The position numbers were made by a program, and so were the translations under genes. This document shows, one piece after another, positions 46,870 to 55,789 of a DNA stretch of 64,000 bases. How positions within the stretch are numbered: the first letter of the stretch is position 1; each line of letters opens with the position of its first letter. The stretch comes from Acinetobacter sp. WCHAc010034 (lineage in GTDB: Bacteria; Pseudomonadota; Gammaproteobacteria; Pseudomonadales; Moraxellaceae): assembly GCF_001696615.3 (NCBI RefSeq), contig NZ_CP032279.1, positions 1,550,001 through 1,614,000 on the forward strand, in the 5' to 3' direction. Below the pieces are notes generated by a model. It was not told where the DNA came from. It was given only the letters and a program-made list of their open reading frames with translations, and made no database searches.

Positions 46870-47927
46870 TAATCAAAACTCCTCAATGCCAAGCCGCAAG
46901 CCGCCAAGAGCGATGAAGCGTCATTTTCAATTTTTTTAATATCAATTTGAGGTGAAAAACCCATCTGCAGAAATGGATTGGCAATGGTCACGCGGTAGCC
47001 CAGCTTCTGCTGCAGCAGCTTGGCCAGGCCGGGAATATTGGCATTGCCGCCCGCCAGCAGAATATGATCGATCTCATTGAATTGGGATGATGAAAAGAAA
47101 AACTGCAGCGAGCGCGCAGCCTGTTGCACCACCGCTTCCAGGAAGGGCTCAAGCACTTCAATGTCATAGTCATCCGGCAAAGCTCGGGTTTTTTTCGCGC
47201 GCCCGGCTTCTTCAAAAGACAGGCCATAACGGTTCTGAATTTCCTGCGTCAGCTGCTTGCCGCCGAAAACCTGCTCGCGGGTATAAATCACTTTATTGTT
47301 CTGCATGACCGAAAGCGTGGTCATGCTGTGGCCGATGTCCAGAATGCCGACGGTTTTCACCCCCATCGGCAAGGTGTCTGAAAACACCTTGAAGGCATTT
47401 TCCAAAGCGAAGCTTTCCACATCGGCAATTTTAGGGGTCAGGCCAGCCAGCTCCAGCACTTCTGCGCGCGCTTCGACATTTTCAATGCGTGTAGCAACCA
47501 GCAGGACATTGACGCGGCCGGGGTTGGATAAGCGGTCTGGAAGAACTTCAAAATCCAGGCTCGCCTCATCCAGCGGGAAAGGAATATACTGCTCGGCATC
47601 CATGCGGATCTGAACTTCACGCTCATCGCTGGTCATGTCTGCATCCATTTCAATGACTTTAGTAATCACCATTGAAGTAGGCACAGCAAGCGCGGCGTTT
47701 GAAGTCTGCGCATTGGCTAAGTTAATCGCGCGCTCCAAGGAGTCGCCGACTGCTTCAGGATTTAATATGTTTTTTTCAACAACGCTTCCTTCCGGCAAAG
47801 GCACCAAAGCATAGCTTTCAACCCAATACCGTCCGCTTTTTACAGAAAGTTCCAAAACTTTAACAGAAGTTGAACTGATATCTACTCCCATTAACCCCTT
47901 ATTTGGCTTACGATGGAAACTGAACAC
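46869..47927 (-). CDS. pilM: Type IV pilus actin-like ATPase PilM
   Basis: PilM is a cytoplasmic actin/FtsA-like protein that binds ATP and the PilN tail. The 352-residue protein shows phosphate motifs LMGVDISSTSVKVLEL at the start and VGILDIGHSMTTLSVM in the middle, and the adenosine motif ILLAGGNANIPGLAKLLQQKLGYRV. It is the first gene of pilMNOPQ (comMNOLQ in A. baylyi) and is divergent from ponA across a 163-nt gap. Confidence 0.96.
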   Translation of the reverse strand: MFSFHRKPNKGLMGVDISSTSVKVLELSVKSGRYWVESYALVPLPEGSVVEKNILNPEAVGDSLERAINLANAQTSNAALAVPTSMVITKVIEMDADMTSDEREVQIRMDAEQYIPFPLDEASLDFEVLPDRLSNPGRVNVLLVATRIENVEARAEVLELAGLTPKIADVESFALENAFKVFSDTLPMGVKTVGILDIGHSMTTLSVMQNNKVIYTREQVFGGKQLTQEIQNRYGLSFEEAGRAKKTRALPDDYDIEVLEPFLEAVVQQAARSLQFFFSSSQFNEIDHILLAGGNANIPGLAKLLQQKLGYRVTIANPFLQMGFSPQIDIKKIENDASSLLAACGLALRSFD

Positions 47928-47996
47928 TATATAATTCCTATTATTTTTTTATCCCCAATAAAATTAACCCACTAATCAGAGCCGGTCTATAATTTT

Positions 47997-48028
47997 GTGC
48001 AGATACAATATCTGATAACAATCTGCAC
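47997..48028. promoter_or_regulatory. Inverted repeat in the pilM-ponA divergent promoter region
   Basis: GTGCAGAT (47997-48004) and ATCTGCAC (48021-48028) form a perfect 8-bp inverted repeat with a 16-nt spacer. It lies about 70 nt from each start codon, in the only gap available for both promoters. It could be an operator; no regulator can be named. Confidence 0.4.
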
Positions 48029-48090
48029 GTCTTAAGGATATACTGACCGCTAATTAGTTTGCCATTAGCTCTTATTAAAACTTACTTGTT

Positions 48091-50631
48091 ATGAAAAAGC
48101 TATCTTGTTCAGGCCTTGTCCATCCATTTTTTTTGATCCTAATTATTATTCTGGTCTCAATTCCAATGGGTTTCTATGGCATGTATCTCTATATTGCCCC
48201 ATCTTTGCCTGAAATGTCCACCCTGAAAAAGGCGCCATTGCTGAAGCCTTTGCAAGTGTACAGTGCTGATAATGAGCTGATTGCGGAATACGGCGGCAAG
48301 CTCTCCGTGCCGGTTGAATATGACCAGATCCCGCCGGCCTTTATTCACGCCTTTCTGGCGGCTGAAGACTCATCGTTTTTTGAACACAGCGGAATCAGCT
48401 TCAAGGGGCTGGGCCGCGCCGTCAGCGAAAGCATTACCGGATCAAACGTGCAGTCCGGCGGCTCCACCATTACCATGCAGGTGGCGAAGAACTATTATTT
48501 AAGCCCTGAACGCACGCTGAAGCGCAAGCTGACTGAAATTTTCCTGGCGCGCAAGATTGAGCAGAATTTAAGCAAGGAAGAAATTTTAACACTGTATGTC
48601 AATAAGATTTTCTTAGGCAAAAACGCCTACGGCATCGCGGCGGCCGCCAAAATTTACTACAACAAGAACCTGAATGAACTCAGCACGGCGCAAATGGCGA
48701 TGATTTCCGGCCTGCCGAAAGCGCCTTCAAAATACAACCCGGTGGCGAACCCCAAGCGCGCGCTGGAGCGCCGCAACTGGATTTTAGGGCGCATGCTGCA
48801 GCTGGGCTACATCAATCAGGCCGAATATCAGAAAGCCATTGCCGAACCGGTCAGCCTGGATATGCCTGAGCGCGGGGTAAATAACCGCTTTCCTTACGTC
48901 GGCGAGATGGTGCGCTCGGAACTGGTGCAGACTCTGGGCGAACAGGCGGTTGACTCCGGCTACAAGGTCTACACCACGATTAACAGCAAGCGCCAGGCCT
49001 ATGCTGAAGAAGCGGTACAGAATGGGCTGGAAGACTATGACCGCCGCCACGGCTGGCGCGGCGCGGAAGCGCATGATGAGCCTTTGTCCCGCTTTATGGC
49101 CTATGCCAATACCTTCCCCGCAGAAGTGACCAAAGTCGGCGCATCCAGCTTTGATGCGCTGATGCAGGATGGCACAACCGTGACCGTGCCCTGGTCCGGC
49201 ATGTCATGGGCCCGCCCCTACCGCAATGCCAACAGCGTAGGCAATGCGCCTGGCAAGGCCTCGCAGATTGTCAAAGTCAAAGATATTATCCGCCTGCGCC
49301 CGAATCAGGACAAAAGCTCCTGGTCGCTGGTGCAGATTCCCAAAGCGCAGGGCCAGCTGATTGCGATGAATCCGAACAATGGCGCGATTGAAGCCATTTC
49401 AGGGGGCTATAATTTTTACCAGTCCAAGTTCAACCGCGCGCTGCAGGGCTGGCGCCAGCCGGGCTCGATCATTAAGCCTTTTGTCTATGCGCTGGCTTTA
49501 GAGCGCGGCATGACTCCGTTCAGCATGGTCAATGACAGCCCGATCACCATTGGCAAATGGTCGCCTAAAAACGCTGACGGCCGCTATCTGGGCATGATTC
49601 CATTGCGCCGCGCGCTTTACCTGTCTCGCAATACCGTATCTGTGCGCCTGCTGCAGACCGTCGGCATTGAGCGCACCCGCCAGCTGTTCATGGACTTTGG
49701 CCTGCAGGAAGATCAGATTCCGCGCAATTACACCATCGCCTTAGGCACGCCGCAGGTTTTGCCGGTGCAGATGGCCACCGGCTATGCCACTTTCGCCAAT
49801 GGCGGCTACCGCATTCAGCCGCATTTCATTGACCGCATTGAAGACGCCTACGGCAAAGTGATTTATCAGGCCAACCCTGACTACGCCTGCATTTCCTGCA
49901 TCAATGAGAAAGAGCCGCCAGCGGATTCAGCCGAGCCTTCAACGCCGGATGATGAAGCCTTTGCAGTAGCCGGCGCCACCCTGCCGGAAGCGCAGCCGGC
50001 GGATGTTGACACTGCGGATTACCGCCAAGCACAGCGGATTTTAAAATCCAGCTCCGCATTTGACATGGCCAATATCCTGCGTGACGTCATTCAGCACGGC
50101 ACCGGGCGCGCGGCCCTGAAAATCGGGCGCAATGATCTTGGCGGCAAAACAGGCACCACCAATGACGCCAAAGATGCATGGTTTGCAGGCTTTAACGGCA
50201 AGCTGGTGGCGATTGCATGGGTAGGCTTTGACCAGCCTACCACGCTGGGGCGCCGTGAATACGGCGGCGTAGCGGCCCTGCCGGTCTGGACCAGCTTTAT
50301 GGCCAATGCCTTAAAAGGCACGCCTGAAGCCTGGGTGCGCCTGGATAAAAACGCCAAAGCGCCGCTGAACCGCAATCAGGTGACCATCAAGGTCCTGCCA
50401 GGCGCTGAAGTGCAGGACCGCGCTTCGCCACCGCTGGCTCAGCCGCTGTACCGCCCGGCGCCTGTGCCGGCAGTACGCCCGGCGCAAAATGACTTTGAGG
50501 ACTTGCCGGGTGAAGAAGAGGCGCTGGCGCCGAAAAACAGCGCGCCGCCGGCCCTGCAGAACCATCCAGCGCCCGCGGGAGCGAAACCCCGCTCTGATGC
50601 GCTGGAAAACTTAATCGAACAGGTTCAATAA
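48091..50631 (+). CDS. ponA: Penicillin-binding protein 1A (class A)
   Basis: This bifunctional peptidoglycan glycosyltransferase/transpeptidase has 846 residues with a short cytoplasmic start and one membrane helix (about 12-33). The GT51 motifs are EDSSFFEHSGISFKGLGRA and GGSTITMQVAKNYYL. An OB-like insert precedes the transpeptidase, which has SIIK (near residue 459), SRNTVSVR as the SxN motif, and KTGTTNDAKDAWFAG (near 685). The C-terminal ~80 residues are Pro/Ala-rich. A Cys pair (ACISC) near residue 600 is notable. The gene is divergent from pilM, as in many gammaproteobacteria. Confidence 0.97.
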   Translation: MKKLSCSGLVHPFFLILIIILVSIPMGFYGMYLYIAPSLPEMSTLKKAPLLKPLQVYSADNELIAEYGGKLSVPVEYDQIPPAFIHAFLAAEDSSFFEHSGISFKGLGRAVSESITGSNVQSGGSTITMQVAKNYYLSPERTLKRKLTEIFLARKIEQNLSKEEILTLYVNKIFLGKNAYGIAAAAKIYYNKNLNELSTAQMAMISGLPKAPSKYNPVANPKRALERRNWILGRMLQLGYINQAEYQKAIAEPVSLDMPERGVNNRFPYVGEMVRSELVQTLGEQAVDSGYKVYTTINSKRQAYAEEAVQNGLEDYDRRHGWRGAEAHDEPLSRFMAYANTFPAEVTKVGASSFDALMQDGTTVTVPWSGMSWARPYRNANSVGNAPGKASQIVKVKDIIRLRPNQDKSSWSLVQIPKAQGQLIAMNPNNGAIEAISGGYNFYQSKFNRALQGWRQPGSIIKPFVYALALERGMTPFSMVNDSPITIGKWSPKNADGRYLGMIPLRRALYLSRNTVSVRLLQTVGIERTRQLFMDFGLQEDQIPRNYTIALGTPQVLPVQMATGYATFANGGYRIQPHFIDRIEDAYGKVIYQANPDYACISCINEKEPPADSAEPSTPDDEAFAVAGATLPEAQPADVDTADYRQAQRILKSSSAFDMANILRDVIQHGTGRAALKIGRNDLGGKTGTTNDAKDAWFAGFNGKLVAIAWVGFDQPTTLGRREYGGVAALPVWTSFMANALKGTPEAWVRLDKNAKAPLNRNQVTIKVLPGAEVQDRASPPLAQPLYRPAPVPAVRPAQNDFEDLPGEEEALAPKNSAPPALQNHPAPAGAKPRSDALENLIEQVQ

Positions 50632-50676
50632 AATAAAGCCCTCGCAAGAGGTAATGCCTGTTAGTTAAGCATTTTT

Positions 50677-50784
50677 AATCCTCCCCAACCCTCCTTTTTC
50701 AAAGGAGGGAGCGTTTCGAAGTTCAATATGGTATTGAATTCAAGGGTGTTCCCCTCTTTTTCAAAGAGGGGTTAGGGGAGATTT
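50677..50784. repeat. Structured intergenic repeat-like element
   Basis: This ~108-bp noncoding element has imperfect terminal inverted repeats (AATCCTCCCCAACCC versus the complement of TTAGGGGAGATT). Three perfect hairpins lie inside: CCCTCCTTT/AAAGGAGGG (50689-50709), TTCAATA/TATTGAA (50722-50738) and CCCCTCTTT/AAAGAGGGG (50751-50771). The first and third have the same TTC loop. It looks like an interspersed MITE- or REP-type repeat of Acinetobacter; only one copy is in this window. It may also act as terminator between ponA and rlmA. Confidence 0.65.
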
Positions 50785-50861
50785 ATCAATCAGTAATAAT
50801 GAAATTACGCTTAACTGATCAGCATTACCCGCAAGAGGGCTTTATTGATCCAGCGCAGGCT

Positions 50862-51665
50862 TTATTTCTTCTGAAAAATAAACATCTGGAACTGCGCATT
50901 CAGCGCAAATTCCGCCTGGCTTTCCAGAGCCTGCCTGCGCTCCGGCTTGGCCTTATAGGCATAAGGCGTCATCGCGATCAGGTTTTTCAAGTCCTGCTGC
51001 CCCAGCAGCATCGGCGCATCAATCACCTGCTCTTCCAGCAAGTCAAAGGCATCCTGCAGCTGATGGACGAATTTGCGCGGATCATGCGCCTGCACTTCTT
51101 CAAACAGCGCTTCACGCATGGCGTAAAGATGCTGCGGCGCCGGCGTGACCACCATCAGATAGCCCTTCGGCTTTAACACCCGCAGGATTTCTTCTTTCGG
51201 AATCGGGCTGAACAGGCTGCTGCACAGATCAACCGACTGATCCAGCACCGGCAGGGTCGCGCCGGTTCCCACCACCCACGTCACGCCTTTATTCAGCTTG
51301 GCCGCAGCCTGCACGGCATTCTTGGCTATATCCACCCCGGCGCACTGCATCACTTCCCGCTGCATGGCACCGGTGTAATAGCCTTCGCCGCAGCCGATAT
51401 CCAGCAGATTTTCAATCCGCAGCCCGCAGATCTTTGCCACAGCGGCCTGCTGCAGCGGCGCATAGTGCCCGGCGCTTAAAAAAGCGCGCCGCGCCTGCAC
51501 CGATTCCGGGGTATCGCCCGGGTTCTTGCTGTGCTTATGCTGCACCACATGCAGGTTGACATAGCCCTGCTTCGCCACGTCATAACTGTGACTGTTTTCA
51601 CAGCGCCATGTTCTGTCCTCAAGCGCCAATTGCTTCTGGCAAACCGGGCACATCAGCAGATTCAT
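50862..51665 (-). CDS. rlmA: 23S rRNA (guanine-N1)-methyltransferase RlmA-type
   Basis: RlmA methylates G745 (helix 35) of 23S rRNA in E. coli; the Gram-positive relative acts at G748. The protein (267 residues from 51665; the ATG at 51668 is the alternative) opens with a zinc-ribbon CPVCQ...RCENSH. The conserved YDVAKQGYVNLHVVQHKHSKNPGDTPESVQARRAFLSAGHY and SAM motif LLDIGCGEGYYTGAM near residue 90 follow. SSLFSPIPKEEILRVLKPKG is the post-motif. The order downstream of mraY has no known functional link. Confidence 0.9.
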   Translation of the reverse strand: MNLLMCPVCQKQLALEDRTWRCENSHSYDVAKQGYVNLHVVQHKHSKNPGDTPESVQARRAFLSAGHYAPLQQAAVAKICGLRIENLLDIGCGEGYYTGAMQREVMQCAGVDIAKNAVQAAAKLNKGVTWVVGTGATLPVLDQSVDLCSSLFSPIPKEEILRVLKPKGYLMVVTPAPQHLYAMREALFEEVQAHDPRKFVHQLQDAFDLLEEQVIDAPMLLGQQDLKNLIAMTPYAYKAKPERRQALESQAEFALNAQFQMFIFQKK

Positions 51666-51694
51666 CATTTTCTCCAAAGCCGTTCAGGCATTAA

Positions 51695-51718
51695 AAAAGC
51701 CGGCAAATGCCGGCTTTT
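51695..51718. terminator. Terminator after mraY
   Basis: The perfect 11-bp stem AAAAGCCGGCA / TGCCGGCTTTT (51695-51705 and 51708-51718) lies 15 nt after the mraY stop on the minus strand and ends the cell-wall gene transcript. Confidence 0.93.
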
Positions 51719-51732
51719 CACATTCTATTCGC

Positions 51733-52851
51733 TTAGCGCAATTTTAAGGTCATCAGACCTAAAACTACCAGCATAATTGTGATAATCCAGAAGCGGATCA
51801 CCACCTGGGTTTCGCGCCAGCCTTTTTTCTCATAATGGTGATGCAGCGGCGCCATCAGGAATACCCGCTTGTTGCGCATGCGCAGTGAGCCGATCTGCAG
51901 GAACACAGACACCGCCTCCACCACAAACACCCCGCCCATAATGGCAAAAACGATTTCCTGACGCACCATCACGGCAATGGTGCCGAGCATCGCGCCTAAA
52001 GACAGCGCGCCGACATCGCCCATGAACACCTGCGCCGGATGCGCGTTGTACCACAGGAACGCCAGGCCGGCGCCGATCATGGCCGCGCAGATCACCACCA
52101 GTTCCGAGGCGTATTTCACATAGGGAATATGCAGGTAGTCGGCAAAACGCACATCGCCGGCCAGATAGGCGAATACGCCCAAGCCGGCAGCCACCAGCAC
52201 AATCGGCATAATCGCCAAGCCGTCCAGGCCGTCGGTTAAATTCACCGCATTGGATGCGCCGTTGATCACCAGATAAGTGAAAATAATAAAGCCGATGCCA
52301 AGCGGAATCACCGACAGGGGAATGCTGATTTCCTTAAAGAACGGAATCAGCACATCCAGCATGTCTGCGGTATGCACCGGGTTGGCCTGCTGGGCGGCAA
52401 TCACGTACAGCGCGATGCCGGCGCCCAGAGAGCCGACCGAGGTCCAGAAGAATTTCTTCTTCGCCGGCAGGCCGGCATTGTCTTTATAGCGGATCTTGAT
52501 CCAGTCGTCGGCCCAGCCGACCGCGCCGAAGATCACCATCACCGCCAGCACAATCCACACATAGGGATTGGACAAATCAGCCCAAAGCAGGGTGGAAATG
52601 CCGATGGACAGCAGAATCAGCACGCCGCCCATGGTGGGCGTGCCCATTTTCTTGGCATGCCCCTCAGGCGCAAATGAGCTTACGGCCTGGCCGTACTTCA
52701 AGGCCTGCAGCCTGCGGATCATCACCGGCCCCAGCACCAGGCCGATGGTCAGTGCGGTCAATACGCTCAGCAGCGAACGCAGCGTCAAATAGCGCACAAC
52801 TTGGAATGAGCTGTGATAGCCCGCAAGCTGTTCAAATAACCATAACAGCAT
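51733..52851 (-). CDS. mraY: Phospho-N-acetylmuramoyl-pentapeptide transferase
   Basis: MraY joins UDP-MurNAc-pentapeptide to undecaprenyl phosphate, giving lipid I at the inner membrane. The 372-residue protein has ten hydrophobic helices. It shows [51 protein letters not shown] with catalytic Asp residues, [17 protein letters not shown] and [13 protein letters not shown]. It is the last gene of this division-cell-wall cluster, starting right after murF; a terminator follows. Confidence 0.97.
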   Translation of the reverse strand: MLLWLFEQLAGYHSSFQVVRYLTLRSLLSVLTALTIGLVLGPVMIRRLQALKYGQAVSSFAPEGHAKKMGTPTMGGVLILLSIGISTLLWADLSNPYVWIVLAVMVIFGAVGWADDWIKIRYKDNAGLPAKKKFFWTSVGSLGAGIALYVIAAQQANPVHTADMLDVLIPFFKEISIPLSVIPLGIGFIIFTYLVINGASNAVNLTDGLDGLAIMPIVLVAAGLGVFAYLAGDVRFADYLHIPYVKYASELVVICAAMIGAGLAFLWYNAHPAQVFMGDVGALSLGAMLGTIAVMVRQEIVFAIMGGVFVVEAVSVFLQIGSLRMRNKRVFLMAPLHHHYEKKGWRETQVVIRFWIITIMLVVLGLMTLKLR

Positions 52852-54261
52852 TTAAATTTTCTCCATCAAGTCAGCCATCAAGGTTTCCATATGGGTAAAG
52901 CGAGAACCTTTGAACAGGAAACTCATGGACTGAGGCTGATGCGTCTCAGCGAGACTGATTAAAAGCGGCAGGGCCTGTTCCTGAGTCAGGAACGCCTGCA
53001 GTTTCTTTCCGTACTGGGTGCTGCGCGCGCCTTCCTGCACAGCAGGCGCAAATCCGCCCACAGCAACCACAAAATTGATGCCTTTGACCGAGACCAGATC
53101 GCGGCCCAGCATATAATGCTGCTGCGCTGCGCTGGCGCCCAGCTCGCCGATATCGCCGATCACCATCACCCGGATGCCGTCCTGCTGCGCCAGCACCTCG
53201 GCGGCGGCGCGCATTGACGCCGGATTGGCGTTATAGGTGTCATCAATGAATAAATGCTGCTGATACTGGATGAAATTCAGCCGGCCTTTGGCGCCTGCGG
53301 CGTTCTCCAGGCCAGCAGCAATATCATCCAGGCCAATGCCGATGGCCAGCGCAAAAGCGGCCGCAGCGGCGGCGTTCTGCACATTGTGTCCGCCGGCAAA
53401 GGGCAAACTGATCCGGCGCGCGCCGGCCGGAGTATGCAGCGTAAACACCGCAGACTGCGGCTGCAGCTGAATATCCGCGGCGTACACATCGCCGCCGGGA
53501 CCAAAGCTCAGCAGCTGTTCCGTCTGCACCGCGCTGCGGATCGCATCCGCAAAGTCATCCGCAGCCGGCACAATTGATACGCCGGTTTTGGCGACATGCG
53601 CATAAATTTCTGATTTGGCGCGGCAAATCCCTTCACGGCCGCCGAACTCGCCTAAATGCGCCGTTCCGACATTCAGGATGCCGGCCACATCCGGCTGCAC
53701 CAGATTTGAGGTGTAGTCAATTTCACCGACATGGCTGGCACCCAGCTCCATCACGGCATACTGATGCTCACGGCGCAGCTCCAGCAGCATCATCGGCACG
53801 CCTAGGTCATTGTTCAGGTTGCCGCGGGTAATCAGCGCCGGCGCAATGCGCGACAGAATGCTGCCGAGCATTTCCTTCACCGTGGTTTTACCGCTGCTGC
53901 CGGTCAGGGCGATGACTTTCAGCTGCGGATGCTGCGCGCGCCGGTAAGCGCCGAGATGGCCCAGCGCCAGGCGGGTATCCGCAACCACCAGCTGGCAAAT
54001 ATCGGCATCGACAGGATGGCTGACAATTGCTATTTCACAGCCGCTAGCAGCCACCTGGGCAATAAAGTCATGCGCATCAAAGCGCTCGCCCTTCAGCGCC
54101 AGAAATGCATCGCCGGATTCGGCATGGCGCGAATCGGTCAAAATGCGCTTGACTGCGCCCTGAGGCGCTTTTGCATTATGCCAATGCCCTTGCGTGGCCT
54201 GCACCAGCTGCTCTGCGGTCCACGGCTCTAAAACTGCCGTACTGGTTGTAGAAGTATGCAT
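52852..54261 (-). CDS. murF: UDP-N-acetylmuramoyl-tripeptide:D-Ala-D-Ala ligase
   Basis: MurF adds D-Ala-D-Ala to the UDP-MurNAc-tripeptide. The 469-residue Mur ligase has the ATP loop ALTGSSGKTTVKEML (residues 119-132), TRGNLNNDLGVPMMLLEL, HVGEIDYTSNLVQPDVAGILNVGTAHLGEFG, and the C-terminal FIDDTYNANPASMRAAAEVL. The stop and the mraY start are adjacent with no gap, and murE ends 21 nt before its start. It belongs to the rsmH-ftsL-ftsI-murE-murF-mraY operon. Confidence 0.97.
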   Translation of the reverse strand: MHTSTTSTAVLEPWTAEQLVQATQGHWHNAKAPQGAVKRILTDSRHAESGDAFLALKGERFDAHDFIAQVAASGCEIAIVSHPVDADICQLVVADTRLALGHLGAYRRAQHPQLKVIALTGSSGKTTVKEMLGSILSRIAPALITRGNLNNDLGVPMMLLELRREHQYAVMELGASHVGEIDYTSNLVQPDVAGILNVGTAHLGEFGGREGICRAKSEIYAHVAKTGVSIVPAADDFADAIRSAVQTEQLLSFGPGGDVYAADIQLQPQSAVFTLHTPAGARRISLPFAGGHNVQNAAAAAAFALAIGIGLDDIAAGLENAAGAKGRLNFIQYQQHLFIDDTYNANPASMRAAAEVLAQQDGIRVMVIGDIGELGASAAQQHYMLGRDLVSVKGINFVVAVGGFAPAVQEGARSTQYGKKLQAFLTQEQALPLLISLAETHQPQSMSFLFKGSRFTHMETLMADLMEKI

Positions 54262-54282
54262 GTTGTTTCCTATGAAGCCGGC

Positions 54283-55782
54283 TTAATGCGCTGGATATGC
54301 TGAATCTGTACTGTGATGCTGCGCGTCAATCGCCGACTGCACTTCCACCGCATCATCAAACCAGTGGCGCACGCCGTCAATTTCCTGATAATTTTCATGG
54401 CCTTTTCCGGCAATCACCACAATGTCGCCGCTTTTAGCCTGCGCCACGGCGAATTTAATCGCTTCACGGCGGTCATGAATCTCATGCGCCTGATGCTGCG
54501 CAAAGCTGATGCCGGCCTTCATGTCGGCAAAAATCTGCGCAGGATCTTCAGTGCGCGGATTGTCCGAAGTAATTAAGGCGATATCGGCATGCGCCAAAGC
54601 GGCCTGCGTCATCAGCGGGCGCTTGCCGCGGTCTCGGTCGCCGCCGCAGCCGAATACCGCCCATAAATCATGCGCGGCATGGCGCCGCAGTGTCTGCAGC
54701 ACCTGAATTAAAGCATCCGGCGTATGCGCATAATCGACAATAAACAGCCGGTCCGCATCGCGGATCACCTGCATGCGCCCCGGCGCGCCCTGCAGCTGCG
54801 GCGCAGCGGCGATTAAGTCCGGCAGCGCAAATCCGGCCTGCTCGGCAGCGATGAAGGCCGCCACAATATTTTCCACATTGAAATGGCCCAGCAGCGGACT
54901 GCGCACAGCAAATTCGCCTTGCGCCGTCGCCAGCTTAAACTGCACGCCGCTCAGGCTGTATTGAATATCGCGCACCTGATAATCGGCGTCCTGCGCAGCG
55001 GCCGAATAGGTCAGAATTTCCGGCTGCGCCGGATTGCTTTGCGCAGCCTGCAGCATCACCGGCGCATAGGCGTCATCCAGATTGATAATGGCCGCTTTCA
55101 GTGACGGAAACTGGAACAGGCGCGACTTGGCCTGCGCATAGGCTTCCAGGGTTTTATGATAGTCCAGATGGTCGCGGCTTAAATTGCTGTAGGCGGCGAT
55201 TTCAACCGCGCAGCCATTCAGCCGGCCCTGCTCCAGCCCGTGCGAGCTGGCTTCAATTGAAGCGAATTCTGCGCCCTGCTGCGCATAGCTGTGCAGCGCA
55301 TTCTGCATCTGCAGCGCATCCAGCGTGGTATGCGTAGAGGCTTCCAGATTCGGTAGAATGCCGTTGCCTGTAGTGCCCATCACCGCGCACTTTTTGCCCT
55401 GCTGCGTCAATAATTCTGCAATTAGGCGCGAAATGGTGGTTTTGCCGTTGGTGCCGGTCACCGCAATAATCCGCGCCGGATGCACCGGCTGCGCGGCCTG
55501 CAGGTACTGCTTCTGCCACTGCCCCATCAGCTGGCGCACATCCGCCACTGCAAAGCAGTTTTCCAGGCCCAGATCCGTTTCAGAAATCACCGCCAGCGCG
55601 CCTTTATCCAAGGCGGCCTGCGCAAACTGCGCGGTTTTTTCCGGCTGGGAAAGCGATGTCAGCGCAATGAAAATCTGCCCCGCCGCTACTTTCCGGCTGT
55701 CCAGGCTGAAGCCGCTGAACGGCTGCAGCATCCATTCAGCCGGCTGTTCAGCGCTGCAGAGCTGTTGAAATGTAATTGGCAT
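54283..55782 (-). CDS. murE: UDP-N-acetylmuramoyl-L-Ala-D-Glu:meso-DAP ligase
   Basis: MurE adds meso-diaminopimelate to UDP-MurNAc-L-Ala-D-Glu. The 499-residue protein has the ATP loop TGTNGKTTISRL (109-120), TTLDALQMQNAL, EASSHGLEQGRLNG, YSNLSRDHLDYHKTLEAYAQAKSRLF and FGCGGDRDRGKRPLM. Its substrate-defining motif DNPR (about residues 406-409) indicates meso-DAP rather than lysine. It starts 7 nt after the ftsI stop. Confidence 0.97.
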   Translation of the reverse strand: MPITFQQLCSAEQPAEWMLQPFSGFSLDSRKVAAGQIFIALTSLSQPEKTAQFAQAALDKGALAVISETDLGLENCFAVADVRQLMGQWQKQYLQAAQPVHPARIIAVTGTNGKTTISRLIAELLTQQGKKCAVMGTTGNGILPNLEASTHTTLDALQMQNALHSYAQQGAEFASIEASSHGLEQGRLNGCAVEIAAYSNLSRDHLDYHKTLEAYAQAKSRLFQFPSLKAAIINLDDAYAPVMLQAAQSNPAQPEILTYSAAAQDADYQVRDIQYSLSGVQFKLATAQGEFAVRSPLLGHFNVENIVAAFIAAEQAGFALPDLIAAAPQLQGAPGRMQVIRDADRLFIVDYAHTPDALIQVLQTLRRHAAHDLWAVFGCGGDRDRGKRPLMTQAALAHADIALITSDNPRTEDPAQIFADMKAGISFAQHQAHEIHDRREAIKFAVAQAKSGDIVVIAGKGHENYQEIDGVRHWFDDAVEVQSAIDAQHHSTDSAYPAH

Positions 55783-55789
55783 GCATCAC

